Of a stretch of DNA of 64,000 nt, positions 23,190-34,837 are shown in pieces. The position numbers and the translations under genes are program-made. Position 1 is the first letter of the stretch, and each line of letters begins with the position of its first letter. The DNA lies in the NCBI GenBank assembly GCA_028554795.2, contig JAPYKE020000263.1, forward strand, positions 1,736,001 to 1,800,000, written 5' to 3'. The notes beneath the pieces were generated by a model. The model saw nothing but the letters and a program-made list of their open reading frames with translations, was not told where the DNA came from and made no database searches. The DNA is from Sinohyriopsis cumingii. Its lineage: Eukaryota > Mollusca > Bivalvia > Unionida > Unionidae.

Positions 23190-24504
23190 CAGACAGAGAT
23201 CATACTAAATATTTTCGAAAATGTGTTCAGAAAATGGTTCTTTTAGAGAACACTGTTTTGACAACGTTTGTGACTGGAGCAATTTCTATATTTAAAAGTA
23301 CATATAGAATTTAACTTATTCATAAATTAAAGATAATACATAACTTCAATAAAACTTTTAAATTTAGTGTGTTATCATGGAGAGTACCTATGTATATGAG
23401 ATGAGATTAAGCAGCATGTGTATTATTGACCTAGTTGTTTAGAATAAATATACATATTGTAATAAATTTAGAGTATGCGCATTTGGTTACAGCGTCCCGT
23501 TTTATGGACTTCTTAGATTTGTGTGATTACTTGTGTGATTATTGGAATTCGGCCCAATGGAAATATTCCTAGCCCGAAATAATTAGCCAATTATTAGGGG
23601 CAAACGTCACGGAGTGAAGCGTTAGTGAGTTTCCATGTAGCCATGGTTAACTAGTAGTGAATTGAGGCCAAAACCGAGTTAATGTCCCTGTCGTAAGATA
23701 GTCCATATTAAAATCTAGTGGTATACATTGGTGGTGTGACTGCAAGGCCAGCATTTACGGTAGGAAACCGGTAAATTACCCAAAGGAATAAATAAGAAGG
23801 GACTTGGCAGATACCGTTTATGTCGCCATGGGGGCGAATATGGCGCAGTTATATTGGCGAAATGTGCCTGGAAAGCATACATTGAGCACACATTGACTGG
23901 CCTAAGGTGGTGGAGTTAAAATAGTTCCCAGTGTTAGGGGATGCTCATATATTTTCTAAGGCGTGAACGGTTGGCGGTACGGAAACATGATGAAGATAAA
24001 AGATGCAGATGTGCGGTTGATATATATTTGGCAGGCTGTTGTATCTGTGGTCTTGCATTAATTAGAGTAAAATTTAGGTATAGAATGGATACGTCGGGTT
24101 TCTAATTTACAAATGAAGTTGTATGGAAGTCTTTGGAAAGTTGGGGTAAACATATGACTTCTAGCGAGAATCGCGCCAGGGTTTGACAAACGCTCGGTCA
24201 AGTAAATACCCGTGTGCGTGTTACAATATATTTGAAATGTCCCCAGTTCGATTGTATGAATCCATACAGTTTTTGTGTAAATGTGTGTCCCCGTTCTGAA
24301 ATAAAATGTTAAATACTGTAAATTTTTGAAAATCGACTAAAATCGACTGCAAAAGACATAGATATATCCATATCATAGCAAAACCTAACATCCTTCCCAA
24401 ACTGTTGACAGGATAAAGATGTCCCCATTTTGATGGTAACAATATAAAGTCAGTTCATGTTTCAGAAGAATGTGTGTATTGTGTAGTTTAATTAAAGTAC
24501 ATGC
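23190..24504. other. Host DNA, no gene seen
   Basis: The part 23500-24000 is less AT-rich than its surroundings, but I recognise no coding or repeat signature in it. Confidence 0.45.
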
Positions 24505-24516
24505 ATCTTTTCCAGA

Positions 24517-24771
24517 GTGGGGCCCCGAGTGGCCGAGTGGTCTAAAGTTCTCTCCGTTACGGATCACTGCCATCTCACATCTGTCTGAGTAGGTTCGAGT
24601 CTCGGTTTCAGCCAATGTGGGTATGTGAGAAAGCTTGCCAATACCTACTCGTGGGTCGGTGGTTCTTGCCGGGGTTTTCCCGGGTTCTTCCTCCACCATT
24701 AATACTGGCCGCCATGTATAGCCTATCTTGTGCTGAAAAATGGCGTTAAACCTTACAACAACAACAACAAA
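24517..24771 (+). repeat. tRNA-Leu-like SINE with 12-bp target duplication
   Basis: The head GGCCGAGTGGTCTAAAG (A box) and GTTCGAGTCTC (B box) is followed by a body ending in (CAA)n. The perfect duplication ATCTTTTCCAGA flanks it (24505-24516, 24772-24783). The extended variable arm and the GGCCGAGTGGT A box suggest a tRNA-Leu or tRNA-Ser ancestor. A diverged relative is at 13680-13875. Confidence 0.9.
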
Positions 24772-24783
24772 ATCTTTTCCAGA

Positions 24784-27334
24784 TGCATCAACATATTGTC
24801 GATATAAATCAGTCAGATATTTAATAGCTGCTGAGTAGCTTTTAATATATAATTTAATTTCTGTAATTCTAGAATTAGTTTCTATATTTTACATGCATGT
24901 AGATTATATGAGATTCAATCGTGTACATACTTTGGTCGTTTTCGTATTTTGTAAAGGAACTATTGCATTAGGCATCATGTGAATAGGATTGTCTAGTATT
25001 AAACAGCTCACATCCATTAAATTGTGCGTGTTTTGTATATACTTTATTGCATGTCAAGGTCATTATCACCTGCTCGCCTCTCAGAAGTACATTCATAGTA
25101 CCAAAGTTCGTGCTCTAGTTAGTCTCTGTTTTGCTTATAGTCATTCTCACTCTATTTCCCTCTCGCTATTATGTTCAAGATACCAAAAGTAGGTAGTCTG
25201 AGTTATGCCTGTTAGTACCATGAATCTGCCCTATGCTCGATAATAAACAAGAAGCAATTACGATGGAAGACAATCTTCAACATTATAGAAGAAAAAGAAA
25301 AAAAAACAAATTTCGGATATTTGAACGTCAGTGAGAACAAGGTCTAAAATACTGACAAATACGTTTTGAAGTTACAATGATTGTTTATTTTGAGGCTTCA
25401 GATTCAACTGTGTGATACCCCATGTGCGTGTTCTATGCGGATCAATTATAAAAAATTCTCATACATGGAGGTCAAAATAGCAAGTGAATGTTCCAAAGTT
25501 TTTCTAAACTTTATAAATAGATCGACAACTAAATCTGGTTCATTAAATGCATATTTTCACTTACGTGAAACATCGCGTGTACCCCATAATATCATACCTA
25601 AAGGTTCCGATTACCATGAAAACGATACCTGACGTTTGTTACGAATCCCACACCGTCCTTACCGTAACACGTACACATGCACGCCCAAACACGCATACTA
25701 GACAAGAAAGAACATGCTTTGTACATAGCACATCTCTCAAATTGATAATTGTTAGATTTTATCGTGATAGCTTACGATATAAAAATAAAATTGTTCCCGT
25801 GTCTAAGTTTCATTTAGCTTAAGAAGAGTCACGAAGTAACACATATGCTAACATAGTTTCCTTACAGTGTTGCAACATACAATATTGTGGATCGAGCTCA
25901 TCAGTACAACTGAAGATGATATGTATTAGCATTGCGAGGTTTTCAAAATAAATTATCAGGCATTTCAACTCTCGGAATTGCTTTAACGACTTTTACCTCT
26001 TAATGTATTTATGTACCCATTTCTTAGAACGTTCGTCTCAGTTTCGTTTGGTATGCGATGTCCTAAAGTACAATAACACTTGTAGATCATATACATATAA
26101 GTCGAGTGTGTAAACCACCCTCTGCCCGTACATTGCCTCTCCACCACCAAGACTCATGCAGTGTCTCCTTGTGTCAACACACAGTACCTGTATCATTCGA
26201 CCTCATGCGGAATAGAAGGGGATCGCAGAGCAGCAGTGAGCCCCAGGGATTAAGAGTGCAGTCCCACGTGTGTGTTTACATGCCCTTTCGTCACACAGAC
26301 CACTGCCCCACCTATGGATTAAATAGAGGGACCTGCCACCAATTCCAAGCAAAGTATGATCTGGCTGATAGGGCGGATGAGATCATTGTCAAACCAACGG
26401 CCAAAATAGTGGACCAGCAAGGTGCTGTGGAGTGTCAAAGGCATTGACGAGGCACATTAGAAGTCTGTTACATGTTTAGGCTCTCATAAACAGTAACAAT
26501 AAAAAGTTAAGACAACAAGCTTTGTAAAATTTAACAAGTAATTTATTTCTCTAGAAATACAAGGTAAAAATGAGGAAAAGAATTTACGGTTTTAAGAATC
26601 AAATCCAAAACTAATCCATAATTCATCAAAGAATTAAAAATTTGAATTCCTAGTACTAATGAATGACGTATATTGTAGCCAGTATAGTACTGATGTGTCT
26701 ACAGTTCTTTGTTGAACCACATAAAATAATATTTCAGTTTTGAATTCGGAATAAAATTTCAATAAATGTCTTTGTCCAAAAATTCTGTATGATTACTTAA
26801 ATATTCCCAGGGAAAAGAATTAATCTCTTAGAATCCAAATAATTTGAACAAAAATTAAAATTAAACTTCAACTGGTCACAACAGAATGAACACCTTGACA
26901 TCTAAACGTTTAAAAGCCCGACTCAAATTATTTCTCAAAACATCACTATTAAATCTGACTACTGCGCAATTCCGGTAAAACCAGAATTTTGAAATAGGGG
27001 CTATTTACATATCTACAGTCACGTACTCCCAGTACATCACTTTCGCTCTATAAATCACACAATAAAAAAATATAAAAAGTGGTTTACTTCAACTCTTACT
27101 AATCCTGAATCAAGGTAAAGAACTAAGTTAGCACTAAGATACAATGTTCTAATATTGGGTGTATACGAAAAAAACAGGTTAAACTATTGTTTGGAAAATG
27201 TAAAATTTCAGTAAATAAAAGTACATTACAATAGAATGCAATGGAATAAATATTTTTTTAAAAAAACTAACAAACAAATAATCAAATTAAATCAAATATA
27301 AATTAAATCAAATATACATAACAAGTCATGGTCA
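24784..27334. other. Host DNA with an unexplained GC-richer island
   Basis: Mostly AT-rich and empty. At about 26106-26447 the sequence is clearly GC-richer and open on the plus strand for 113 codons from an alternative (non-ATG) start. It could be an exon or processed pseudogene; I recognise no protein. No splice or poly(A) signals are convincing. Confidence 0.4.
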
Positions 27335-29198
27335 TCCGATGCCGCCAACGGAGTCTACAGCCCTATCGATTCTTCGTGCTGCTGGGGCGAGAGAGAGTAG
27401 GGTTACCCCTCTACAACGATCTTCCCACTTTAAAAGCTCTCTCGCATAGGTTTTGTTGTGCAACCCATATGAGACTGTTCTAGTATTTTTCAAAAGTCCT
27501 GCGGCCATTGGGGAGTGGTGAAGCTATATGTGGAGGTGACCACTGTCAGTCATAGTCACAAACCTGCACGTAGGCTGCCTTTGGACAAGTGGTCGTTCTC
27601 CTCTGTATCCAGAGCAGTTCTTTTCAGGACAACACTTCTCACCCTGTAAATTTAGGGATCTAGAAAAGGTGATCTAAATATTGCCAGCCCTATATAGTCT
27701 GGCCAATTTGCCCAGCGACTGGCAGATCATCTCCAATGCGGTCGAAACGCAGACTCTAATAGAACAAAGAAACCGAGGAAAAAGAAACCTATCAAAGAAG
27801 CATGCCGTGTCCGTACTCTCAAATATATATACACCTCCTGTGCCGCAAGGGAACTAGCACGATACACGCAGTGAGACCCAACTTGCTGGGGAAGGGTCAG
27901 TTCGGTACACCTTTTTCTGGAGGGGAAAAGCAGAAGAATTGGACAGGATCCATGGAGTTGGACGTGTCATAGAACAACCCAACTGAGCTACCTCCTAGAT
28001 GTACCAACTTGCATCAAGGAGAAACTCATGAATCTAACTGAGCCACCTCCTAGTCCTACCAACGTACATCAAGGAGAAACTCATGACCCCCCGAAGAGCA
28101 GCAAACATTCATGACAATCAAAAGTACCTGTACATCAATGATGACATGACCCGATGAAACCTATGAACAATTCTCTACCGACCTGGACTCTATCAACACG
28201 TCTGTTCCGGCTAATGACAAATTGATCTTGCTAGATGCTTTCAACGCTAGAGTTGACATGGACCAAACTCATTGGTGTGATTGGAAGACATGGGGTTGAC
28301 AAAATCGAACAACAATTGACTGATTCTCCAGCGGAAATGTGCTGAACACAGCCTTGTGATTTCTAATACCATATTTAGACAAGCAGACAAGTACAATACA
28401 ATATCGATGCACCAAAGGTTTAAACACTGGCACCTAATCAACTATGTCATGACTAAGCAGAAAGATATCAGATATGTGTTATTCGCTATAGTCTTGCGCA
28501 GAACAGAGTGTTGGACTGACCACATACTTGTCATAGCCGAGCTTAACCTACACATCATCCACCACCATCACAAGGTACCAGCAATGTGATACCTGTCCTC
28601 AACACAAGCAAGTTACAGCATCCCGAGCACAAGATGTAGTTCCAAATCCAGCAAGACAATTGTTTGCCAAATGACAACTGAATGGAGACCCAACTGAAAG
28701 TGGGCGCAGTTGGAAGAGATGGTGACGTAAACAGCTAAGTCATCCTGGGCCATAGGACAAATGTGCACCAGGACTCGTTTGATGAGTATGACGAGGACAT
28801 CAAGGTCCTGTTTGAAGAAAAGAACAAGGCATTCTCTAAGTGGGAGAACTACTTAAACTCCATCTCCAAGAGAGAAAATTTCAAGCACCTGCAGGCAAGG
28901 GCTCAACGTAAACTCCGCAAAATGTACAGAGGATGGTGAGAAAATAAGGCTGAGGAAATTCAGCAATATGCTGATATAAGAAACACCAAAATGTTCTTTC
29001 GTATCATTTAAGCTGATTATGGCCCTCCAAGATCAGGATCCATGCTTCTGCTTTCAGAAGATAGCACCTCAACCATCAGAGACATAGAAGAGACAAAAGT
29101 ATGATGAAATGGACACTGCATCCGCTGTCGACAGAGTTGCACTACAACAAATCAACCAAAGACCAGAGCTGGACTTGCCCCCATCTGAGGAGGAGGTG
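27335..29198 (+). pseudogene. RTE-like LINE, 5' half
   Basis: From about 27880 broken frames give the RTE/CR1-type apurinic endonuclease order: the WRGKAEE.DRIHGVG region, LLDAFNARV (catalytic DFNARV-like), the CAEH.LVISNTIFRQ.DKYNT block, HWHLI.YV and the C.TDH motif (about 28530). A linker and the start of the reverse transcriptase (LDLPPSEEEV at about 29170) follow. Many stops and frameshifts are present, as well as an internal duplication at 27975-28088. The copy is interrupted at 29198 by the Polinton element and resumes at 46369. Confidence 0.85.
29194..29198. repeat. Left target-site duplication AGGTG
   Basis: AGGTG immediately precedes the Polinton terminus and is repeated at 46364-46368 directly after it. 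Removing the element and one copy brings the LINE coding sense back into register. A 5-6-bp duplication is usual for retrovirus-like integrases of Polintons. Confidence 0.9.
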
Positions 29199-29897
29199 AG
29201 CAGCAGAGAGGGCGAACAGACCAAGATCGAAAAGCGTCGAAAAACTAAAAATAACAATTCCTACGAACAAAGAAAAAATAAAAAGCGTCGACAGATTTAA
29301 CCAAAAGCATCGACACAAATTGAAGCAAAAATAAATCTTCCAAAGATTTTTCAAATTGGTGTTACTTTACCGTCGTTGTCTTTTTTTTTTGTTCATAGGA
29401 AGGATTATTTTACCACGTGGACACTTTATTGAGGTCGCGCCCTCTCTGCTGCTTTTAATTTATGTAAATTTACCACCATACCAAGTTTGATGAATATTTC
29501 TCAACACGTTCTTTTTGTCGTTTCTCCTCATCTGTTTCATCTTTATTTGTTTCATCTTTATTTGTTTCATTCTTCAAGTAATATTCAAGTTCTGATGGTT
29601 GTTTTTCTATTTTTGGATTTATGTTCTTTCTGTGTTTATAATATATCATTAAACTTCTGTATCGATCTCCACCAAACTTTTTGCAAATCTGATAGAATCC
29701 TCTAACGCCGTTGTTACAACCAACACAACTTCGTGGACCAGCATGAGGATTTTTTGATAAAATAAAGTTGTGTGTTTTACAATATTCTCCACGGCATCTT
29801 TTATCACATTTGTTAGTGGTTCCTTGACGCAGCCACGTACAGTTATTCATGATATTAATGATATCTGTTTAATTAAATTTACGCCCTCTCTGCTGCT
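29199..29897 (+). repeat. Left terminal inverted repeat (699 bp)
   Basis: It pairs in inverse order with 45665-46363 over its full length. The 16-nt end motif AGCAGCAGAGAGGGCG occurs at the outer tip (29199-29214) and, inverted, at 29438-29453 and at the inner edge (29882-29897). The outer third can therefore fold into a hairpin, and sub-terminal TCCTACGAACAAA/TTTGTTC.TAGGA arms add a second one. Confidence 0.95.
29470..29850 (-). CDS. TIR-encoded cysteine-rich zinc-binding-like protein, left copy
   Basis: The 126-residue frame lies wholly inside the left TIR and is transcribed outward. It has the spacing C-X(~9)-CDKRCRGEYCKTH, then a CVGCNNGVRG pair and a second pair further on, followed by a charged ETNKDETNKDETDEE tail. 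In this copy the last pair reads CKKFGG, so one likely zinc ligand seen in the right copy (CKNCGG) is lost. A third, diverged paralogue is at 39668-39988. I recall similar small proteins in cnidarian Polinton-like elements but know no function. DNA binding at the termini or host modulation is conjecture. Confidence 0.75.
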   Translation of the reverse strand: MNNCTWLRQGTTNKCDKRCRGEYCKTHNFILSKNPHAGPRSCVGCNNGVRGFYQICKKFGGDRYRSLMIYYKHRKNINPKIEKQPSELEYYLKNETNKDETNKDETDEEKRQKERVEKYSSNLVWW

Positions 29898-29928
29898 ATT
29901 AATTAAAAAAATTGTTATATTAAAAATA

Positions 29929-30971
29929 ATGGTACATCCAGAATCTCATAATGCAAGAATAGCACGAGAGAAACTAGAAGCAATTAAAAATTTTCTTCCC
30001 GTGCGAGATTCATTCAGAAAAAATCTACAAGCGCAGCAAGAAGCACAAGTTGAGTACGAAGAAGAAACTAAAATACTGTTTAAACCCGTCACTGCAGCTA
30101 CTGAGAAAGTTACAACTATCATCAAAGAAGATCTTCTTCCGGTATCAAAACAAACAGAAGAACAAGCTGAAAAAATAGCAAGAAGAACTAAACAAAGAAG
30201 ATTTTACGAGATCTTCCCGCTGATATAGCTGCGGCTCAACATCCACCTGTTGGTGAGGAAATACTTGAAAGTATTGGAAAACTTCGTACTGAAGTCACCG
30301 GCGTGAAAAAAGAACTTGCACCTAAACCCAAACCAGTAAAAGAAAATGTAGAATTGATTGCAAAATTTAAGGAAGGGTTTGTCGAAGATATCAGAAATAC
30401 TAAAAGAGAAAAATTACCCGAAAAAATATTAGATTATATATCTAACAAATCTGTTGCTTTAAACCTCCCTCATGAAAAAGTAAGTAATGAAAATCTTATT
30501 AAATGGATGTTTCGCATATATGCAAACAAAAGACAAGCTAGAGATGATGATTTAGAATATAGAAATCTTTATGAAGAAGTAAAAGTACTTCGTGGAGAGA
30601 AAATAAGACAGCAAGAACAAGAAAAACTCTCCCAGTATCAACTTCCTCCACCTTTGCAGCAAATAGAACAACAACAATCTTCTTCACCGCTGTCAAAAAT
30701 TAAAAAGCTATTTGGAACAACACCATCAAAGAAATCAGAAGAAGGAGCAACGGGAAGTGGTCTGGGAAAAAAATTTATTTGTCCTGATAATATCATCAAT
30801 GACGTATCACGGTTAGAATTTCTCATGGGAGGAAAACGTGCTGGGAATAATTCACCAGAAATAATTAATGAAGCAGCTGATATTTGTCGGCGATTATTTC
30901 AAGGCGGTATTATGGCTATCGGAGTTTACCGAGAACTTATCGATGAACTTGTTGATGATTATAGTGACTAA
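29929..30971 (+). pseudogene. Unknown virion or scaffold-like protein, one frameshift
   Basis: It starts at an ATG 31 nt inside the left TIR edge and runs in one frame to about 30228, then continues in another frame to 30971, so a frameshift lies near 30200-30230. The N-terminal part is a charged alpha-helical region with coiled-coil character. The middle has a K/P-rich KKELAPKPKPVKENVE stretch and a helix-rich domain (30340-30600), then a Q/S-rich linker. The C-terminal domain contains LEFLMGGKRAGNNSPE and ends in an acidic tail. I recognise no catalytic motif. Position upstream of pX and capsid genes suggests a structural or scaffold role, but that is inference. Confidence 0.6.
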
Positions 30972-30999
30972 TTGTTAGATAAATAGCAAATAAAATAAG

Positions 31000-31434
31000 A
31001 TGATCATACATAATAATCATCGTAAATCTGTACAGGTCAGAGCGGTAAACTGACGATTACCAATCTATGAAGCAATTTACGGAGATGGACTTGGTGATGT
31101 TGTACGGGGATTATTTACAAGGATAGCCCCCAAAGTAACACCTGTTGCAAAACAATTATCGATGAAAGCTATTGATATTGTTCGTGATAAAGTTCCTGGA
31201 GCAATTGTCAATGTTGCTGGTAAGGCGTTCTCGGCGATCAAAGATAGACTAGCACGATTAATGCGACGAAAGCGACAACCGCCAGTGAAACTGGCAAGTA
31301 TTGAAGTGATGCACGCAGACGTAAGTAAAATAATAAATCAGGCTGCAAATCAAAAACTAACGGAATTATCTGAAGAAGCAGAAAGAAATATAACAGCAAA
31401 TTTAATAGCTGGAAGCGATCTTCGTCGACGATGA
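31000..31434 (+). pseudogene. pX/pVI-like minor capsid protein
   Basis: The likely ATG at 31000 is followed by a TGA at 31051-31053, then the frame continues to 31434. The diagnostic stretch is YGDGLGDVVRGLFTRIAPKV followed by an amphipathic region, and the C-terminal half is basic (LARLMRRKRQPP, DLRRR). The E2 protein at 55356-55772 has the same G-GLGD-hydrophobic-P pattern. In adenoviruses and Polintons such short basic, amphipathic proteins bind DNA or help membrane disruption. It directly precedes the major capsid gene, as in E2 where pX is next to the capsid gene. Confidence 0.65.
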
Positions 31435-31472
31435 TTTAGATCACCATTTGGAAAAATGGTAATTATAATAAA

Positions 31473-32903
31473 ATGTTTAAACGTATGTCCGACTCAGCAT
31501 TTGACATGGATGAACCGGTCATCAAAAATGAATATGTACGTGATTATCAATTTTATTCCTATGACGCAAGACAACCAAATCAGCGGGGGAGAATCGAATT
31601 ACAGGTTCATGATACAAGTAGATATTTCTTGCCCGCTGAGGCGTTTATTGAAGTAGAAGGTAGACTTGTAACGAATGTTGTAGCTAATACGCCATATGGT
31701 GCCAATAGGCGTGTTGATTTTGTCAACAACGGAATTATGGCGTTGTTTGATAGCGCCACACAAATGATTGATGGGAAAAATATTGAATCAATTCAGAAGG
31801 ATGTTGATGTTGCTACAACAATAATTGGTCTAGCGAGATATTCTGATGATTACACAAGATCAGCCGGTCCAACAATGATGTTTGCTAAGGATATTACTGA
31901 CCACGCTGATCATATCAGGTATGCTAAAATACGAACACCACAAGATACTGCATCTGATCCACAGCCAGTTGCTGATGGTCCTGAATACGCAGCCAGACCA
32001 GGTGCTGCTTTTGATATTGTACGAGGTGATAACGAGACTTACAACTTAGGGTTTGCAACACGCCTAGCAGCGTTGTCAGGAAATGATATAAATTTTTCAT
32101 GTGCAATTCCATTATCTCACATCTTTGGATTTTGCAGAAATGTTAGAAAGGTCATCTTTGGAGCTAAACACACAGTTGTGCTCGTAAGAAAAGGTGATGA
32201 TAATGATGCAATCTGGCGAATTGGTGGTATTGCTGATGGTAAAGTAAATATATCAAAGCTTTCATTGTGGATGCCAGTAATGATTCCATCTATTACTGAA
32301 GAACAAAAATTACTCTGTTTTACGGATCAAGGCGGTAAATCATTGCTATCATGGTTAACAGTAACCACAGATGCAATTCAAAGTAATGTTAATGGTTTAT
32401 TTACATGGAATATAGCATCACAGCAAGGTGTTTCTGCGCCGTGACATATTTTTATTGCGCTGCAAGATAATCCTCGGACGAATAATCAAGAACGTTCACA
32501 TATGATATTTGACAACCTTGGAGTTAATGAAGTTTCCTTGCGGATAAATGGACATCAAGAACCAGCTGAAGATATATTGTTAAATTTTGGTCAAAATCAC
32601 GTAGCGCGTGCATATCATCGTTTGATGTCATTCATGGGACGTGATCAAAATGTAGATACTGGGTTGCAAATATCACAGTTAGATTTTACAAATCTATATC
32701 CGATTTATTACTTTTCCCCGGAACATCTTGATTTGTCCAAACAATCTGTCGTTGATATACAATTCCGAGCTCGTGTTACTGACCCGCCAGGTGGTGGTGC
32801 CTTCTACAGAGCAATCGCGGTTATACTCAGCGACAAAACGATGTTACTTGAAGGTGGTAGTGGTCGAATGAGAGTCGTTGATGCACCAGTGGAAAATCTT
32901 TAA
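31473..32903 (+). pseudogene. Major capsid protein (double jelly-roll), one in-frame stop
   Basis: A single frame of 476 codons from ATG 31473 to 32903 is interrupted only by TGA at 32442-32444, where CGA is the obvious precursor. Length, beta-rich composition, an N-terminal acidic start and the C-terminal LYPIYYFSPEHLDLSKQSVVDIQF segment fit Polinton hexon-like capsid proteins. The assignment also rests on position between pX-like and penton/protease genes. The protein forms the trimeric capsomers of an icosahedral shell. E2's capsid protein (54023-55336) is a remote relative. The sequence is otherwise undamaged, so inactivation may be recent or due to CpG deamination. Confidence 0.8.
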
Positions 32904-32936
32904 TCAAGTTATTTAGAAAAATATATTTATATAATA

Positions 32937-33330
32937 ATGTCGTATGGTCATGTTAATGTTACTCTGACTCCTGGTCAGGTCAAAAAGTTTCAATCAAAAA
33001 CCGCCAACAAATGCGTCTAAAATATCACTAAAACGAGATCAGATTGGTGGTGGTCCAAGCAAATTATCGTTGACAAATAATCAGATTAAACATTTCAATA
33101 AAGCCCTAGAATCAAAAACCGGAGTTCAATTCCATCTTTCTCCGAGCGCCATCAAGGACATGGTTAAAACGGGTGGTATATTTCCACTTCTTGCGGCTAT
33201 TCCAGTGTTAATAGCTGCTGCTGCTCCAGCCGTAGCAAAAGCAGCCGCATTAGGTGCTGTTGGAACAGCTGATGGAATGGCTCTAAAGAAAGCAACAGGA
33301 AATGGGTACAGAAAAAAGGACGCGGCCTAA
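32937..33330 (+). pseudogene. Membrane-active minor capsid-like protein, frameshifted
   Basis: ATG 32937 starts a short frame (VNVTLTPGQVKKFQ...) that ends near 33019. The sense continues in another frame from about 33000 with LSLTNNQIKHFNKAL and LSPSAIKDMVKTGG, then a hydrophobic alanine-rich helix (FPLLAAIPVLIAAAAPAVAK) and a glycine-rich end at 33330. Repeated L(T/S)..Q/A-type helices followed by a GG-hydrophobic segment are typical of a Polinton protein family found in cnidarians and other animals, whose role is taken to be membrane penetration or genome condensation. Confidence 0.6.
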
Positions 33331-33375
33331 GATTACCGGGATCTCGTTGGGGAAGAGGTCTAAGACTTCCACGTT

Positions 33376-33799
33376 AGATGTTCCAGCATCAAATTTTGAT
33401 TTACTTAAAGCTGCTAAACAATTAAAAATAAAAGCCTTCAGAGGAGTTTTTATGTGAGATCTATTACCAAACCAACCGAACAAACTCGAAACAGGTTTTA
33501 TTAATCTCGACTCGAATTCAGGACCTGGTACTCATTGGGCATCATACGCGGTTGTTCCACGTGGAATCGTTTATTTTGATTCATACAGGTTAGCTCCACC
33601 TGTTGAATTTATCAAGTATATCGCACCACTTCACGCGCAAGTTTGGTATTCAACGCTACCCACACAAACAATGACAGATCCGCCAATATGCGGCCGTGAA
33701 GTAATTAATGTACTTAACGCTATATCAAAATCATCCAAACCGCCACATAAAGTTGTGCATGGTTATACAAGCAACCGATTCGTTTTAAACAGATCTTAA
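33376..33799 (+). pseudogene. Adenain-like cysteine maturation protease
   Basis: The frame runs from about 33376 to TAA 33797-33799 with one TGA at 33455-33457. After the stop come GFINLDS, the catalytic His in GTHWASY, the acidic residue in YFDSY and the catalytic Cys in PPICGREV, in the order of the C5/Ulp1-type fold. The enzyme cleaves capsid and core precursors during virion maturation. Start is unclear: the sense merges with the end of the preceding gene in a frame change around 33300-33376. It lies between the minor capsid gene and the fibre-like gene, 6 nt before the latter. All three catalytic residues are kept in spite of the stop. Confidence 0.8.
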
Positions 33800-33805
33800 A
33801 ATATA

Positions 33806-34831
33806 ATGGTTGATATTTACGGAAGAAGATGTTCTTCACGCATTGCGAAAAAGTCCGGCGACGTTGATTTGTCGAAGTACGCGACTAAATATGAACTCGC
33901 TGATATCATAAACCTGGCTGGAGTTGACCCAGATGAGGTTGTTATTTTTCAGGATCTATATGGTAAACTAAAAACTAGCAATATCAAATGGAATGATATA
34001 GTTCGACGAGTACTTGGAGCGGTCACGGATAATATCCCTGTGTTTACTGACAGCGGCAAAATCAGGGATTCAAGTATGTCGTTTACAACCATCAGAGATG
34101 AAAATGCAAAAAGTGCTGCTAATCGTGTAAGAAACACTGGCGACACAATGACGGGTGAACTCAGCATGAACGGGAATAAGATAGTAGTGTTAAGAGATCC
34201 AACATCCGACGAAGACGCAGCAACAAAAAAATACGTCGACGTCAACTACAACACCGTGGATGGTAAATTATCCACGTTGCGGGCCGAGTATGACGTTCAC
34301 GTAGGCGCTTTTGGAAGATTTCGAAGAAATTTTCAAAAAACCGATGAATCCATAGATAGATTCTTCGGCACTCCGCACGCCATTGACATAAAACTCGTTG
34401 ATATCAAAACTAACCTAGACACGATTAAACAAACACAGCAAAACATCGTAGCGGGGATTCATGAGATCGTTAATAAAACCAGTTTGATTAAAATTCCAGC
34501 CGGAATAACTCCCGGGCATATTACCAACATTGTATGCACAGTATCATCGGGATTTGCAACATGGTCGCAGCAAAATAAAACTATCAAATATACCGCAACA
34601 GTCACTGGCGTGTACAGGCTGTCTGTGTTCAGTGCTGCAAAATTTGAAATATTTACAACGTATCCATGGCGCCATTCAACTGATAAGTTTTCCGGGGTTG
34701 TATCTGTTATATTAAAAAGCGGAACCGAAGAAATTTTTATTCTGGAAGCAGCTGATAAGAAATTAACCGCAACATCTTACTGGTGGTGTTTGGAATTTGT
34801 AGCTGAAACACCTCAATTATTTACTGCATAA
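33806..34831 (+). CDS. Fibre-like protein with phage tail-fibre motif
   Basis: Intact frame of 341 residues. Residues 111-145 hold NTGDTMTGELSMNGNKI and DPTSDEDAATKKYVD, the signature repeated in trimeric tail fibres of phages and in fibre-like proteins of some Polintons. Before it is a helical region; after it are a coiled-coil-prone stretch (about 150-225) and a beta-rich C-terminal head (about 230-341). This shaft-plus-head plan suggests a trimeric spike for receptor contact. The frame is intact although the flanking protease and capsid genes are broken. Assignment is by motif and plan only. Confidence 0.75.
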   Translation: MVDIYGRRCSSRIAKKSGDVDLSKYATKYELADIINLAGVDPDEVVIFQDLYGKLKTSNIKWNDIVRRVLGAVTDNIPVFTDSGKIRDSSMSFTTIRDENAKSAANRVRNTGDTMTGELSMNGNKIVVLRDPTSDEDAATKKYVDVNYNTVDGKLSTLRAEYDVHVGAFGRFRRNFQKTDESIDRFFGTPHAIDIKLVDIKTNLDTIKQTQQNIVAGIHEIVNKTSLIKIPAGITPGHITNIVCTVSSGFATWSQQNKTIKYTATVTGVYRLSVFSAAKFEIFTTYPWRHSTDKFSGVVSVILKSGTEEIFILEAADKKLTATSYWWCLEFVAETPQLFTA

Positions 34832-34837
34832 AAATAT

